A stretch of DNA of 12,178 nt from Treponema sp. GTDB taxonomy: Bacteria > Spirochaetota > Spirochaetia > Treponematales > Breznakiellaceae. Below are positions 1 through 6,886 of this stretch, piece after piece; the first letter of the stretch is position 1; the number at the start of each line of letters is the position of its first letter. Under the pieces are notes generated by a model. It ran no database searches. It was given only the letters and a program-made list of their open reading frames with translations, and was not told the origin of the DNA. The stretch covers positions 1-12,178 of the forward strand of contig JAIRTS010000135.1 in assembly GCA_031254795.1 (NCBI GenBank). The letters are read 5' to 3'. A program made the position numbers and the translations under genes.

Positions 1-615
1 CTATCCGTGTAAGCGCCGGCTCATTCAGCGATTGCGCTTTGGCGAACAGTTCGTCGGACTTTAGCCCGCCATGTCCCCTTCCCGGTCGCGGACCGTTGTC
101 ACCCTGACCCCTTCGGGTATATCCGCCGCGCTCCTGTCCAGCGTCTCAAGCCATCTAAATCTCTCTTTCTCCTCTATCGGCCGCGCCTTCTCGCTCTCAT
201 GGCCCGCCGCTTCGTCTTTGGCTTCGGCCCGGTTGCAAGCGGACTGATCCAGCGCCCCCAAAACCAGCCCGTCGGCGCTTGCCGCCAGGCGGCTGCGGAC
301 ATTGACCCCCAGGGTTTTATCGCTGATATACCCTATCCCCTCAGTCTTCAGGCGGGTGTTGTAGTTTGACCCCGTGGCGTCCTGGACGGCCAGTATAGTT
401 CCGCCATATTCCGTCATCCGCCGCATCGCCGCTTCCCGGCGCGCCCTGACAATCCCCCGCCGGTCACAGCCTTCGTTGCTTGCTTCCCGGATTGATTTAT
501 CCGGCTGTTGTATCAGAGCCTCCATGGCTCTGACAAACCGTTCTTCAAGCCGCAACGAATGAAAATCCAACCCCGCAAATTCTTTTTCCATATCGAAACG
601 TGTCCCCCGCGCCAT
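1..615 (-). pseudogene. IS4-family (Tn5/IS50-like) transposase, frameshifted and cut by the window edge
   Basis: DDE transposase of the Tn5 branch of IS4. With the ATG at 615 as residue 1, the first catalytic Asp is D79 in the motif LAVQDATGSNYN, and the second is D177 in VRDREGD. The third acid (Glu) lies beyond the window. The frame stops with TAA at 63-61, right after DREGDMAG. The adjacent frame, from base 61 down to base 2, continues with KSDELFAKAQ...ALTRI, the kind of sequence expected after DREGD in this family, so a single-base frameshift has occurred. The stretch between SIREAS (41-46) and REAAMRR also looks shorter than the Tn5 DNA-binding region, which suggests a small internal deletion. 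ATG 615 is preceded by GGGAGGGG. An in-frame ATG at 660 would add 15 residues but has no ribosome site. Gene orientation matches phoR, whose stop is about 110 bp upstream. Most likely a decaying insertion sequence. Confidence 0.85.
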
Positions 616-621
616 ATTCCC

Positions 622-648
622 CTCCCAAAGTTTCCAGCTGTTTGGGAG
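622..648 (-). promoter_or_regulatory. Hairpin occluding the transposase ribosome-binding site
   Basis: On the transposase strand, CTCCCAAA and TTTGGGAG form a perfect 8 bp stem with an 11-base loop. The 3' arm contains the first part of the GGGAGGGG Shine-Dalgarno sequence, 4 bases ahead of the ATG at 615. Transcription entering from outside the element (for example from phoR) would make RNA able to fold this way and hide the site. Comparable hairpins limit read-through translation in other insertion sequences such as IS10 and IS50. The regulatory role here is inferred from position. Confidence 0.5.
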
Positions 649-724
649 AGTGTAGCACAAATGGGAGAATTTTGTGGGTCAAGTTTAGATTAAAAGGCGC
701 GGCTATTCAGGGCGGGGAGGTTCA

Positions 725-2494
725 TTAGAAATCGTTTCCGGTGGCGGACGCAGGGGCTTCGCCGGCGTGGGGCGTCCGCTTAAAATATACCGTCACTCTT
801 GTCCCTTCGCCCTCGCGGCTGTCCAGAGCGATTTCCGCGTTGTGCGCGGCGGTTATATGCTTGACAATCGCAAGTCCCAGCCCGGTTCCGCCCGTCTTTT
901 TGGATCGCGATTTGTCCACGCGGTAAAACCGCTCAAACACCCTGCTTTGCGCTTCTTTGGGAATTCCAATGCCTGTGTCCGATACGGACGCGGCGACAAG
1001 ACCGTTGGTCTCCGCGACTTCGACCGTCACCGATCCGCCAGGCTTGTTGTATTTTATCGCGTTGTCTATCAGGTTGAAAAATAGTTCCGCCATCATGGAC
1101 GGGTTCGCGTTGACAATGGCGTCCGCGCCGCCTGCGGCGCCATCGCCGACGGTTCTCACGGTTACGGACACGCCTAATTCCAATGCTTTTTGCGCAAGCG
1201 CCTCCGCGCTCTCCCGCGCCACGGCGCCAAGGTTCACGGCGGCGAACAATTCGCGGTTTTCCCCCTCGTCCAGACGCGACAGCAGCATAATGTCTTCGAC
1301 CAACGCGATCAAACGCCACGACTCCTCTTTTATCTTGCGGATAAACGCGGCTTTGTCGCGCTCCTGAACCATGCCGCTGTCCAGCAACTCCGCGTAACCG
1401 GATATGCTGGTGAGCGGCGTTTTCAGTTCGTGGGAAACATTAGCCGAAAATTCGCGGCGCAGCTTTTCCGCCTTCAATTTTTCAGTGACATCGAGGAACA
1501 GCAGAACCGCTCCGTTGTCCGTAACCGGGCTGAAATACACCCGGTAATCCCGTCCCGCCCTTTCCATATCCGTTTCGCCGCGGTTTCCCGCCAGCGCGTT
1601 GCGCGTGTATTCCAGAAGCGCAATGTCGCGGAGAAGCTCGAGGATGTTTTTCCCTTCCATCGGCGCGTCCGCCTCAAAAATCCGCAAGACGCTCTTGTTC
1701 GCGGACAGGATGATTCCACGGCGGTCAAGCAGCGCCGCCCCCTCGCTCATATTTTCCATGATGGTGTTTATGGCCTCCGACCGTTCCCGCAAAGACGCGA
1801 GTTGCTCGGCTATTTGCGCGCGTTGTTTTTCAATGGCGCGGACAAAGGGGATAAGCTCGTCATAAGGCGCGATGATTTCACCGTCAAGGCGAGCGGCGTT
1901 AAGCGGCTTGACAATGCGGTTGGTGAGGCTGCCGGCGACAATGTAACAGATGACGATCATGCAGATCAACACGCCGAAAACAGCGGGCAACGCCCGTCCA
2001 AACAGCGCGAAGAAACTGCCGGTGGTCTTCGCGGCGCGCAAGATCAAACCGCTCGGCAGTTCCACCGCGTAATAGTACGTCTCCTGCCGCAGGGTGTCGG
2101 AAAACCGGCGGCTTTCTCCAAAACCGGCGTTCCGCGCCGCGCGGATTTCTTCCCGTTCCATGTGGTTTTCAAGCGTTTGCGCGTCAACATAACTGTCGTA
2201 CAGCACGCTCCCGTCCGGACCGACAATCGAAACGCGCGCGTTTTCCGCAAGCGCGGAAAGCGCCTTGTTTGACGCGAGATCACGCGCGTCAAACCGAGCC
2301 GCGCCAGCCACGCCAGCCGCGCCGGGCGCGTTTAAACCGACGAGCGCGTCCCTGAGCGACAAAACCCGCCGCTTCACATCCGATTGCAAATAAACTGAAA
2401 ATTGATGGTAAAAAATGAGGCACAACACGCAGGACGCGAGCGCAAGGCTCGCGCTGGCAAGCAGCGCCATACTCAAATAAATGCGTTTTTTCAT
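725..2494 (-). CDS. phoR: Phosphate-responsive sensor histidine kinase PhoR
   Basis: Membrane histidine kinase of 589 aa, close to the size of long PhoR proteins such as that of Bacillus. Layout: membrane segment about 8-30; extracytoplasmic sensor region about 31-163; second membrane segment about 168-190; a short linker; a PAS-like domain about 245-340; then the kinase core. The phospho-acceptor is H355 in FSANVSHELKTP. The ATP domain shows the N box NLIDNA (N474, N478), DTGIG (506-510), FERFYR (520-525) and GGTGLG (535-540). It should autophosphorylate and pass phosphate to PhoB. Its ATG overlaps the phoB stop in ATGA, with GAGG motifs just before it, so the two are translationally coupled. 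The GAAGVAGAARF stretch (58-68) is low-complexity and GC-rich in DNA. The name rests on kinase architecture plus position at the end of a pst-phoU-phoB cluster. Confidence 0.93.
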   Translation of the reverse strand: MKKRIYLSMALLASASLALASCVLCLIFYHQFSVYLQSDVKRRVLSLRDALVGLNAPGAAGVAGAARFDARDLASNKALSALAENARVSIVGPDGSVLYDSYVDAQTLENHMEREEIRAARNAGFGESRRFSDTLRQETYYYAVELPSGLILRAAKTTGSFFALFGRALPAVFGVLICMIVICYIVAGSLTNRIVKPLNAARLDGEIIAPYDELIPFVRAIEKQRAQIAEQLASLRERSEAINTIMENMSEGAALLDRRGIILSANKSVLRIFEADAPMEGKNILELLRDIALLEYTRNALAGNRGETDMERAGRDYRVYFSPVTDNGAVLLFLDVTEKLKAEKLRREFSANVSHELKTPLTSISGYAELLDSGMVQERDKAAFIRKIKEESWRLIALVEDIMLLSRLDEGENRELFAAVNLGAVARESAEALAQKALELGVSVTVRTVGDGAAGGADAIVNANPSMMAELFFNLIDNAIKYNKPGGSVTVEVAETNGLVAASVSDTGIGIPKEAQSRVFERFYRVDKSRSKKTGGTGLGLAIVKHITAAHNAEIALDSREGEGTRVTVYFKRTPHAGEAPASATGNDF

Positions 2495-3204
2495 ACCTCA
2501 TCCTCTATTTTGTACCCTACGTTGCGTACGGTTTTAATAACGCCGCCCGCTTCCCCCAATTTTTGCCGAAGCGACTTGATATGCATGTCAATGGTTCTGC
2601 TATCCCCAAAGTAATCGCTTCCCCAGACGCGGCTCAGGATGGTTTCACGGGTTAGAACGACATTTTTTTTACGCATAAGGTGCCGCAACAGTTCAAATTC
2701 CTTGTACGTCAGGGTTATTTCCGTTCCATTGACATGGACAGCGCGTTTGTTCGGGGAAAGAACGACGCTGACGCCGCCGCCCGCGCCGCCGACAACGAGA
2801 TCGGCCGGCGCGTCCGTTCGCGGATTGCTCCTGCGAAGAACCGCGCGGATTCGAGCGACAACCTCCACCACGGAGAAGGGCTTTGTGATATAGTCGTCCG
2901 CGCCTAAATCAAGCCCTTTGACCCGATCATGCTCCGCGCCCTTTGCGGTGAGCATGATGATCGGGATTTTTTCCGTTTTGCCGAACGCCCTCACTTTTTT
3001 GAGGAGCGAAATCCCGTCTTCGCCGGGAAGCATGACATCCAGCAGCACCAGATCGGGCGGCTTGGTGTCAGACACCGCGTTGAGCGCGGCGTAAAAGAGC
3101 CCGCCGTCCGCGTAACCGGAAACGTCGAAGCCGGATTGAGCGAGGGCGTATATCAACAGTTCTCGAATATTGTCGTCATCCTCCACCACAAATATCTTGC
3201 GCAT
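2491..3204 (-). CDS. phoB: Phosphate regulon response regulator PhoB (OmpR/PhoB family)
   Basis: Response regulator of 237 aa. The receiver domain (1-120) has the acidic pocket E8-D9-D10, phospho-acceptor D56 in LVLLDVMLPG, T86 in IIMLTAKG and K108 in YITKPF. The C-terminal winged helix (about 140-235) carries the family motifs LTYKEFELLRHLM, RVWG, RTIDMHI and VRNVGYK. Phosphorylated by PhoR, it should bind tandem Pho boxes and activate the pst promoter. The start chosen is the ATG at 3204, with GGGAGG 10 bases upstream. An in-frame GTG at 3249 would add 15 residues, but those are encoded partly by the tandem repeat and have no ribosome site. The gene lies 190 bp after phoU, a gap holding five 23 bp repeats, and overlaps phoR by 4 bp. 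Confidence 0.94.
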   Translation of the reverse strand: MRKIFVVEDDDNIRELLIYALAQSGFDVSGYADGGLFYAALNAVSDTKPPDLVLLDVMLPGEDGISLLKKVRAFGKTEKIPIIMLTAKGAEHDRVKGLDLGADDYITKPFSVVEVVARIRAVLRRSNPRTDAPADLVVGGAGGGVSVVLSPNKRAVHVNGTEITLTYKEFELLRHLMRKKNVVLTRETILSRVWGSDYFGDSRTIDMHIKSLRQKLGEAGGVIKTVRNVGYKIEDEV

Positions 3205-3242
3205 TTCTCTTTGTCCTCCCTGAAACTTTTCCAAAACGCGCC

Positions 3243-3357
3243 GCGTCACGGCGTGACGCTGGGTTGCGTCACGGCGTAGCGTTAGGTCGCGTCACGGCGT
3301 AGCGTTAGGTCGCGTCACGGCGTGACGCTGGGCTGCGTCATGGCGTGACATTAGGAC
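3243..3357 (-). repeat. Five tandem copies of a 23 bp unit in the phoU-phoB gap
   Basis: Copies at 3243-3265, 3266-3288, 3289-3311, 3312-3334 and 3335-3357, followed by a degenerate sixth start (GCGCCGCGTCAGC). All begin GCGTCA(C/T)GGCGT. Copies 2 and 3 are identical; copies 1 and 4 differ at one base. Copies 1 and 4 contain the perfect dyad GCGTCAC-GGC-GTGACGC (7 bp stem); copies 2 and 3 read GTAGCG instead of GTGACG, which breaks that stem. The array sits immediately before phoB, within what should be the operon transcript. Two turns of helix per unit (about 23 bp) would suit arrayed binding of a dimeric regulator, but RNA structure or a neutral minisatellite are equally possible. Confidence 0.9.
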
Positions 3358-3394
3358 GCGCCGCGTCAGCTTCATCACACAGCTTCCCGCCACT

Positions 3395-4051
3395 TCAAAA
3401 AACCTGTTTGTCTTTGTGAGCGCCTGTTATGGAGAAAATCACCCATTCGGCGATGTTGACCGCGTGATCGCCGATGCGCTCGTAGTATTTCGCCACTTGC
3501 AGGAGATCAAAGGCTTGCTCGCCGTTATTCGCGTTCTCATGCACCAGGGCGATCAGGTCTTTCCTCACGGTTGAGAAAAGAGCGTCCACCATATCGTCGC
3601 GGGCGATGACCGACCGCGCCAGCTCCACATCTTTTTTTACAAACGCGTCGATGCTTTCCGTCACCATTTTGCTTGCGGCTTCCGCCATCTGCGGGATACG
3701 CTCCAGCCTGGTGATGTAGTCCTGTTTGGAAAGGTCCACGCACATATCGGAAATATCCGCGGCGTGATCGCCTATGCGTTCCATGTCCGTGATCATTTTC
3801 AGCGCAGTGGAAACCTGCCCCAAATCCCGCGCCACAGGCTGTTGCATAAGGATCAATTTGAGGCATCTGCTCTCAATTTCCCGCTCCGCTTCATTGATGA
3901 CTACATCATTTTCTATGACCGCCCGCGCCTCGCCCGCGTCCTGCGACACCAGGGCTTTCGTAGCTTTGGAAATGGCGTGTTCAATCAACGCGCCCATTTC
4001 AATCAACATATTGTTCAGTTCCGCAAGCTGCTCGTCAAATCGTCCGCGCAT
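3395..4051 (-). CDS. phoU: Phosphate signalling protein PhoU
   Basis: All-helical PhoU of 218 aa with the usual two tandem three-helix halves. Each half carries the metal-binding signature: MERIGDHAADI (E91, D95) in the first and YYERIGDHAVNIAEW (E191, D195) in the second. The family binds multinuclear metal clusters, sits at the membrane, and links the state of the Pst transporter to PhoR, inhibiting the kinase when phosphate is plentiful. It also limits phosphate uptake. The ATG shares one base with the pstB stop (TAATG), with GGGGAGG 8 bases before the start, so its translation should follow pstB closely. Length is typical. Nothing is missing. Confidence 0.96.
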   Translation of the reverse strand: MRGRFDEQLAELNNMLIEMGALIEHAISKATKALVSQDAGEARAVIENDVVINEAEREIESRCLKLILMQQPVARDLGQVSTALKMITDMERIGDHAADISDMCVDLSKQDYITRLERIPQMAEAASKMVTESIDAFVKKDVELARSVIARDDMVDALFSTVRKDLIALVHENANNGEQAFDLLQVAKYYERIGDHAVNIAEWVIFSITGAHKDKQVF

Positions 4052-4800
4052 TATCCAAACCTCCCCGTAATATAGTCCTCGGCGCGCTTGTCTGAAGGCA
4101 TCGCAAACAACCGCTCGGTCTCGCCGTATTCTATGACCTCGCCGAGCAGAAAAAACGCCGTGTTGCCGCTGATCCGCGCGGCTTGCTGCATGTTGTGCGT
4201 TACAATAACGATACTGTACTTCTCGCGTAGTGTCAGCAGCAGTTCCTCGATTTTTCCGGTGGAAATCGGATCAAGCGCGCTGGTCGGCTCGTCCAGCAAA
4301 AGCGCCTCAGGAGAAACCGCCAAAGCCCTCGCTATGCAAAGGCGCTGCTGCTGGCCGCCCGACAGCCCCAGCGCCGATTTTTTCAGCCTGTCCTTCACTT
4401 CATCCCAAATAGCCGCGTCGCGCAGCGATTGTTCAACTATGTCGTCCAGATCGCGCCGTGATTTCACGCCGTGCGTTCGCGGCCCAAACGCTATGTTGTC
4501 GTATACGCTCATGGGAAAAGGATTGGGTTTTTGAAACACCATGCCGACCCGTTTGCGCAGCAAACTGACGTCAGGATACGTGTAAATGTCTTCGCCAAAA
4601 AGCCGCGCCCGCCCGGAAGCGACGAAGCCGTCCACAAGATCGTTCATGCGGTTGAGCGTTTTGATAAGCGTGCTTTTCCCGCACCCCGATGGGCCGATAA
4701 ACGCCGTTATTGTATTGGCTTCAATTTCCATATTGATTTCTTTGAGCGCGTGAAACGCGCCGTAGTATACGTTTAAATCGCTGATTTCAAAACAATTCAT
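4051..4800 (-). CDS. pstB: Phosphate ABC transporter ATP-binding protein PstB
   Basis: ABC ATPase of 249 aa, standard for PstB. Walker A is GPSGCGKST (36-44), with the KTLNRMNDL stretch typical of PstB straight after. Q-loop Q90 lies in VGMVFQKPNPFPMSVYDN, a PstB hallmark. The ABC signature is LSGGQ (146-150), Walker B is ALLLDEP (D170, E171), the D-loop is SALD, and the switch histidine is H202 in VTHNMQQA. The dimer powers phosphate import through PstC/PstA at the inner face of the membrane. The ATG at 4800 overlaps the pstA stop in ATGA and is preceded by GGAG. The same frame stays open far upstream into pstA, but the family N-terminus (MNCFEISDLNVYYG) fixes this start. Confidence 0.97.
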   Translation of the reverse strand: MNCFEISDLNVYYGAFHALKEINMEIEANTITAFIGPSGCGKSTLIKTLNRMNDLVDGFVASGRARLFGEDIYTYPDVSLLRKRVGMVFQKPNPFPMSVYDNIAFGPRTHGVKSRRDLDDIVEQSLRDAAIWDEVKDRLKKSALGLSGGQQQRLCIARALAVSPEALLLDEPTSALDPISTGKIEELLLTLREKYSIVIVTHNMQQAARISGNTAFFLLGEVIEYGETERLFAMPSDKRAEDYITGRFG

Positions 4801-5726
4801 TCTCTCGCTCCGTTTTGTATTCCCACGCGCCTTGATATGGCGGCGGAGGCCGCGTTTATCAGAATGACGGCAAGCAGCAGCGCCACAGCCGTCGCGTACC
4901 CTTCGCCAGTGTGGAGTCCTTCGCTGGACAGGGCGTACATGTGAACAGATAGCGTTCGGGCGGATTGCATGGGATTCGCCGGAATCTGCGCCACGGTTCC
5001 CGCCGTGTAGATCAACGCGGCGGTTTCTCCCGCGATGCGTCCTATCGCAAGAATGACGCCCGCGGATATGCCCGGCGCGGCCGTTGGCAACGCCACCCGA
5101 AAAACCATCCTGAGCCGTCCCGCGCCAAGTCCGAACGCTCCCTCGCGCCATGTGTCCGGAACAGACCGAAGCGCCTCTTCGGTGGAGCGCAAAATGAGCG
5201 GCAGTATCATAACCGACAGGGTGAACGCGCCCGCGACGACCGAGAAGCCCCAGCCGAGAAAGGTGACGAAAAACAACAGCCCGAAGAGTCCATACACAAT
5301 GGACGGGATTCCGGCCAGCGTTTCCGTGGCTATGCGGATGATGGCGACCGTCTTGCTCCCTCGCGGCGCGTACTCCGCAAGCCAGATCGCCGCGAAAATG
5401 CCCAGCGGCGCCGCGATTGCCAGCGACAGCAGGGTTATGACGACCGTGGAAACAAGCGCCGGCGTCAAGGATACGTTTTCGCTCGTGTAGGTGAGGGAAA
5501 ACAGTTTCGGCGTGATGTGAGGAATGCCCTTCGCCAGTATAAATCCGATAAGGTACAAAAGCGCGGCGGCGGTCGCGCCGGCCGCCGCCCATGCCGCGCC
5601 CCCCATCAGCAATTCAAATTTTTTTGCCTTGCGGCTTGCGTCCGGCGTCCTTGAGGATGGCGATTCTTTTGCCTTGCGGCTTGCGTCCGGTTGCCTGGAT
5701 GAATCTATTTTTTTCACCTTTTCCAT
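4797..5726 (-). CDS. pstA: Phosphate ABC transporter permease PstA
   Basis: Inner-membrane permease of 309 aa. Residues 1-36 are a hydrophilic basic tail; six membrane segments follow, at roughly 43-66, 90-118, 126-154, 160-179, 217-242 and 276-298. The EAA coupling loop that contacts PstB is DTWREGAFGLGAGRLRMVF (191-209), and LAGIPSIVYGLFG (138-150) is characteristic of PstA. The tail contains an in-frame duplication, SSRxPDASRKAK at 9-20 and 24-35. The ATG at 5726 has AAAGGA 6-7 bases upstream. The frame is open back to a TAG at 5861 but contains no ATG, GTG or TTG there, which forces this start. The gene is separated from pstC by 239 bp of tandem repeats and overlaps pstB by 4 bp. Confidence 0.94.
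   Translation of the reverse strand: MEKVKKIDSSRQPDASRKAKESPSSRTPDASRKAKKFELLMGGAAWAAAGATAAALLYLIGFILAKGIPHITPKLFSLTYTSENVSLTPALVSTVVITLLSLAIAAPLGIFAAIWLAEYAPRGSKTVAIIRIATETLAGIPSIVYGLFGLLFFVTFLGWGFSVVAGAFTLSVMILPLILRSTEEALRSVPDTWREGAFGLGAGRLRMVFRVALPTAAPGISAGVILAIGRIAGETAALIYTAGTVAQIPANPMQSARTLSVHMYALSSEGLHTGEGYATAVALLLAVILINAASAAISRRVGIQNGARE
5622..5690 (-). repeat. In-frame 45 bp duplication in the start of pstA
   Basis: The same 24 bases occur at 5622-5645 and 5667-5690 (core CCTTGCGGCTTGCGTCCGG on the plus strand), 45 bp apart, so the reading frame is kept and a 15-residue period results. It encodes two copies of PDASRKAK. The wording resembles, but does not match, the non-coding repeats just upstream at 5761-5954. 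Confidence 0.88.
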
Positions 5727-5760
5727 TCTTTTTCCTTTGCGCTCTATATTCGATGATCCT

Positions 5761-5954
5761 GATGTATTCGCTTTGTCGCCTTCGCGTCTAAAACAGATAA
5801 AAAACCTTCGCGGCCTGTATCCGGTGATCCGGACGGATCCGTTTTGTCGCCTTCGCGTCTAAAAACAGATAAAAAACCTTTGCGGCCTGTATCCGGTGAT
5901 CCGGATGTATCCGCTTTGTCGCCTTCGCGTCTAAAACAGATAAAAAACCTTCGC
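5761..5954 (-). repeat. About 2.7 tandem copies of a 71-72 bp unit in the pstC-pstA gap
   Basis: Copies at 5761-5831 (71 bp), 5832-5903 (72 bp, one extra A) and 5904-5954 (cut short). They share the core TTTGTCGCCTTCGCGTCTAA, the run ACAGATAAAAAACCTT and, in the two full copies, CCTGTATCCGGTGATCCGG. The dyad CCGG-TGAT-CCGG lies at 5821-5832 and again at 5893-5904. The unit is not a multiple of three and no start codon lies in it, so it is not coding. It is between two co-oriented subunits of one transporter and should be in the mRNA. Function unknown. Confidence 0.92.
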
Positions 5955-5965
5955 GTCTAAACGCA

Positions 5966-6886
5966 TTAAAAAGATCGTTTTGTCAAGGCGGAGAGGCTCA
6001 TATTTATTATCAGAATGAATACAAAGAGGGCCACGCCCGTGGCGATCAGCGCCTCGCGGTGCAATTCAGCCGCGTAGCCCATCTCAATCACGATGTTCGC
6101 CGTCAACGTACGCGCCCCCTTCAGCAGGGAGACGGGCATACGCGCCTGGTTGCCCGCCACCATGATGACCGCCATGGTCTCGCCGACGGCGCGTCCAACG
6201 CTCAACACCGCGGCGGCAAGCACGCCGGATTTCGCGGCGGGCAACTCAACGGCGAAGACCGCGCGGTAATGTCCGGCTCCCAGCGCCAACGCCCCCTCGT
6301 AGTACTGCGGCGGAGCGGCGCGTATCGCGCTTTCGGATATAACGATAACGGTCGGCAGGATCATAATGCCGAGCAGGATGCACGCGGACAAAATGCTGTT
6401 TCCCGTAAGCGGGACAATCGCGGTCATGCCGAAAAAACCATACACCACCGAAGGGACGCCCGCCAGCAAATCCACGCCGGGTTTTACGGCGTGGTAGAGC
6501 TTTTGAGGGCAGACCCGCGCCAGAAACACGGCGGTCAGAATGCCAATGGGAACGCCGATGGCAATGGCGCCTGCGGTGACGTACAAGCTGCCGGCGATCA
6601 TCGGCAATACGCCGAAAGACGGCGGGATATCTGACGGCAGCCATTCTTCGCCAAGCAGAAACGCCGCAACGCCGATCTTCCCGATTGCGGGAAGCCCGTT
6701 CGCCAGCAGGAAGAAACAGATCAACGCGAGCGCGAGTATGGACGTCGCGGCCGAAAGGAAAAACACCACGCTCATCAGTTTTTCTCGCGCCAGTTTTTTC
6801 ATTTGATACGCGGACATTGCGGCGTCCGTCGTAGCGGACGCCGGCCTCGCTACGCCGCCGCGCTGTTTCTCTTGCCTCATGTTCAT
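5966..6886 (-). CDS. pstC: Phosphate ABC transporter permease PstC
   Basis: Inner-membrane permease of 306 aa, partner of PstA. A cytoplasmic N-terminal stretch (1-36) is followed by about six membrane segments: 38-62, 93-124, 138-160, 164-188, 218-245 and 278-301. The EAA loop is QYYEGALALGAGHYRAVF (194-211). LAGVPSVVYGFFGM (141-154) and VGRAVGETMAV (230-240) are PstC/PstA hallmarks. The start at 6886 gives an ATGA overlap with the pstS stop, like two other junctions of the cluster; an ATG two codons further in (6880) or one at 6904 inside pstS are the alternatives. No strong ribosome site is seen, so translation may be coupled to pstS. Confidence 0.93.
   Translation of the reverse strand: MNMRQEKQRGGVARPASATTDAAMSAYQMKKLAREKLMSVVFFLSAATSILALALICFFLLANGLPAIGKIGVAAFLLGEEWLPSDIPPSFGVLPMIAGSLYVTAGAIAIGVPIGILTAVFLARVCPQKLYHAVKPGVDLLAGVPSVVYGFFGMTAIVPLTGNSILSACILLGIMILPTVIVISESAIRAAPPQYYEGALALGAGHYRAVFAVELPAAKSGVLAAAVLSVGRAVGETMAVIMVAGNQARMPVSLLKGARTLTANIVIEMGYAAELHREALIATGVALFVFILIINMSLSALTKRSF

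Noticed and set aside
1190..2272. 360-codon open frame on the plus strand, opposite phoR
   Set aside because: Low-complexity basic translation with no recognisable domain; it mirrors a well-conserved kinase and has no plausible ribosome site.
3243..3357. Possible CRISPR array
   Set aside because: The units are directly abutting with no unique spacers, and no cas genes are present; it is a plain tandem repeat.
4801..5592. Same-strand open extension of the pstB frame across pstA, about 264 codons
   Set aside because: The translation is arginine- and histidine-rich with no family features, while pstA in another frame is a clear permease. The PstB N-terminus matches the family exactly at 4800. 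Open alternative frames are expected in GC-rich genes.
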